Shown here piece by piece: positions 22,679 through 22,772 of a DNA stretch of 22,772 nucleotides; the stretch's first letter is position 1, and every line of letters begins with the position of its first letter. The position numbers and the translations under genes were made by a program. This DNA is from E44-bin88 sp034419075. Lineage in GTDB: Bacteria > Chloroflexota > Dehalococcoidia > Dehalococcoidales > BS750m-G39. The notes below the pieces were generated by a model. It was not told where the DNA came from. It ran no database searches and saw only the letters and a list, made by a program, of their open reading frames with translations. Location: assembly GCA_034419075.1 (NCBI GenBank), contig DAOULR010000014.1:1-22772 (forward strand), given 5' to 3'.

Positions 22679-22772
22679 TTAGAGTTAAGCCTCTCTTGTT
22701 AAATTGGCAAGCGTGCAAGAGGTGCGGAATATGCGTGGAACTCTGTCCCCGCCAGGTTTTTACCATCAGCGA
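22657..22772 (+). CDS. 4Fe-4S ferredoxin-type protein, N-terminus only (possibly 2-oxoacid:ferredoxin oxidoreductase delta subunit)
   Basis: The first 38 codons are visible and the gene runs off the right edge. MSEQVTQIRVKPLLLNWQ is followed by a complete cluster motif C-x2-C-x2-C-x3-CP (Cys20, 23, 26, 30; ACKRCGICVELCPRQVF). A short N-terminal strand directly followed by CxxCGICVExCP is usual for KorD/VorD-type delta subunits, but other small ferredoxins fit too. No clear ribosome-binding site precedes the ATG. The start and its promoter are inside the right inverted repeat. Confidence 0.7.
   Translation, partial: MSEQVTQIRVKPLLLNWQACKRCGICVELCPRQVFTIS

Overview
The window reads like part of the chromosome of a strictly anaerobic bacterium. 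The evidence is an oxygen-sensitive radical-type CoA-ester reductase/dehydratase with two ATPase subunits, a corrinoid methyltransferase pair and a 4Fe-4S ferredoxin-like protein. The gene mix (two BadF/HgdC-type activases, a CaiB-type CoA-transferase, DUF456, a MtmB homologue lacking pyrrolysine) would fit Chloroflexota or a syntrophic/sulfate-reducing lineage. That placement is inference, because there is no rRNA or other phylogenetic marker.

Layout, left to right. (1) Positions 1-4710, minus strand: an operon whose order matches bzdN-O-P-Q of class I (ATP-dependent) benzoyl-CoA reductase: two HgdA/B-BcrB/C-like subunits, two ATPase/activator subunits, then the start of a FAD-linked oxidase. 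(2) 4727-6200, minus: a class III CoA-transferase, likely supplying the CoA thioester. Both transcription units begin with a TTGACA promoter and a roughly 200-250 nt leader. The two leaders are related. Each has a closing stem P1 followed by a GC-rich hairpin, and in both the 3' strand of P1 can pair instead with the hairpin's 5' arm. This looks like a pair of undescribed attenuator or riboswitch-type leaders. (3) 6240-7520, plus: a DUF456 membrane protein and two small unknown proteins. (4) 7588-7704: the first ~32 codons of comM/yifB, cut by a large serine recombinase (7679-9199), which marks the edge of an integrated element. The rest of comM is not in the window. (5) 9266-14224: accessory genes: a basic 174-aa unknown, a Cys-rich zinc-ribbon-like small protein, a DUF3800-like protein, a 57-aa YjzC-like protein with a GTG start, and an exported multidomain protein with a ComEC-type metallo-beta-lactamase domain.

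(6) 14225-21133, minus: a corrinoid protein, a MtmB-family methyltransferase, a possible 28-aa peptide, a substrate-binding lipoprotein, a terminator, then livH-livM-livG-livF. Together they suggest uptake of a small N-methylated compound through a branched-chain-amino-acid-type ABC transporter and corrinoid-dependent demethylation. The residue aligned with pyrrolysine 202 of MtmB is Ile201, and the gene has no in-frame TAG. (7) 21438-22678: two ~148-bp near-identical inverted copies of a promoter region flank a dead IS3-type transposase gene. The left copy points to the methyltransferase/Liv operon, the right copy to a ferredoxin-type gene that runs off the window.

Transcription is mostly leftward in 1-6200 and 14225-21500. 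The left third is visibly more GC-rich than the region from the recombinase onward.
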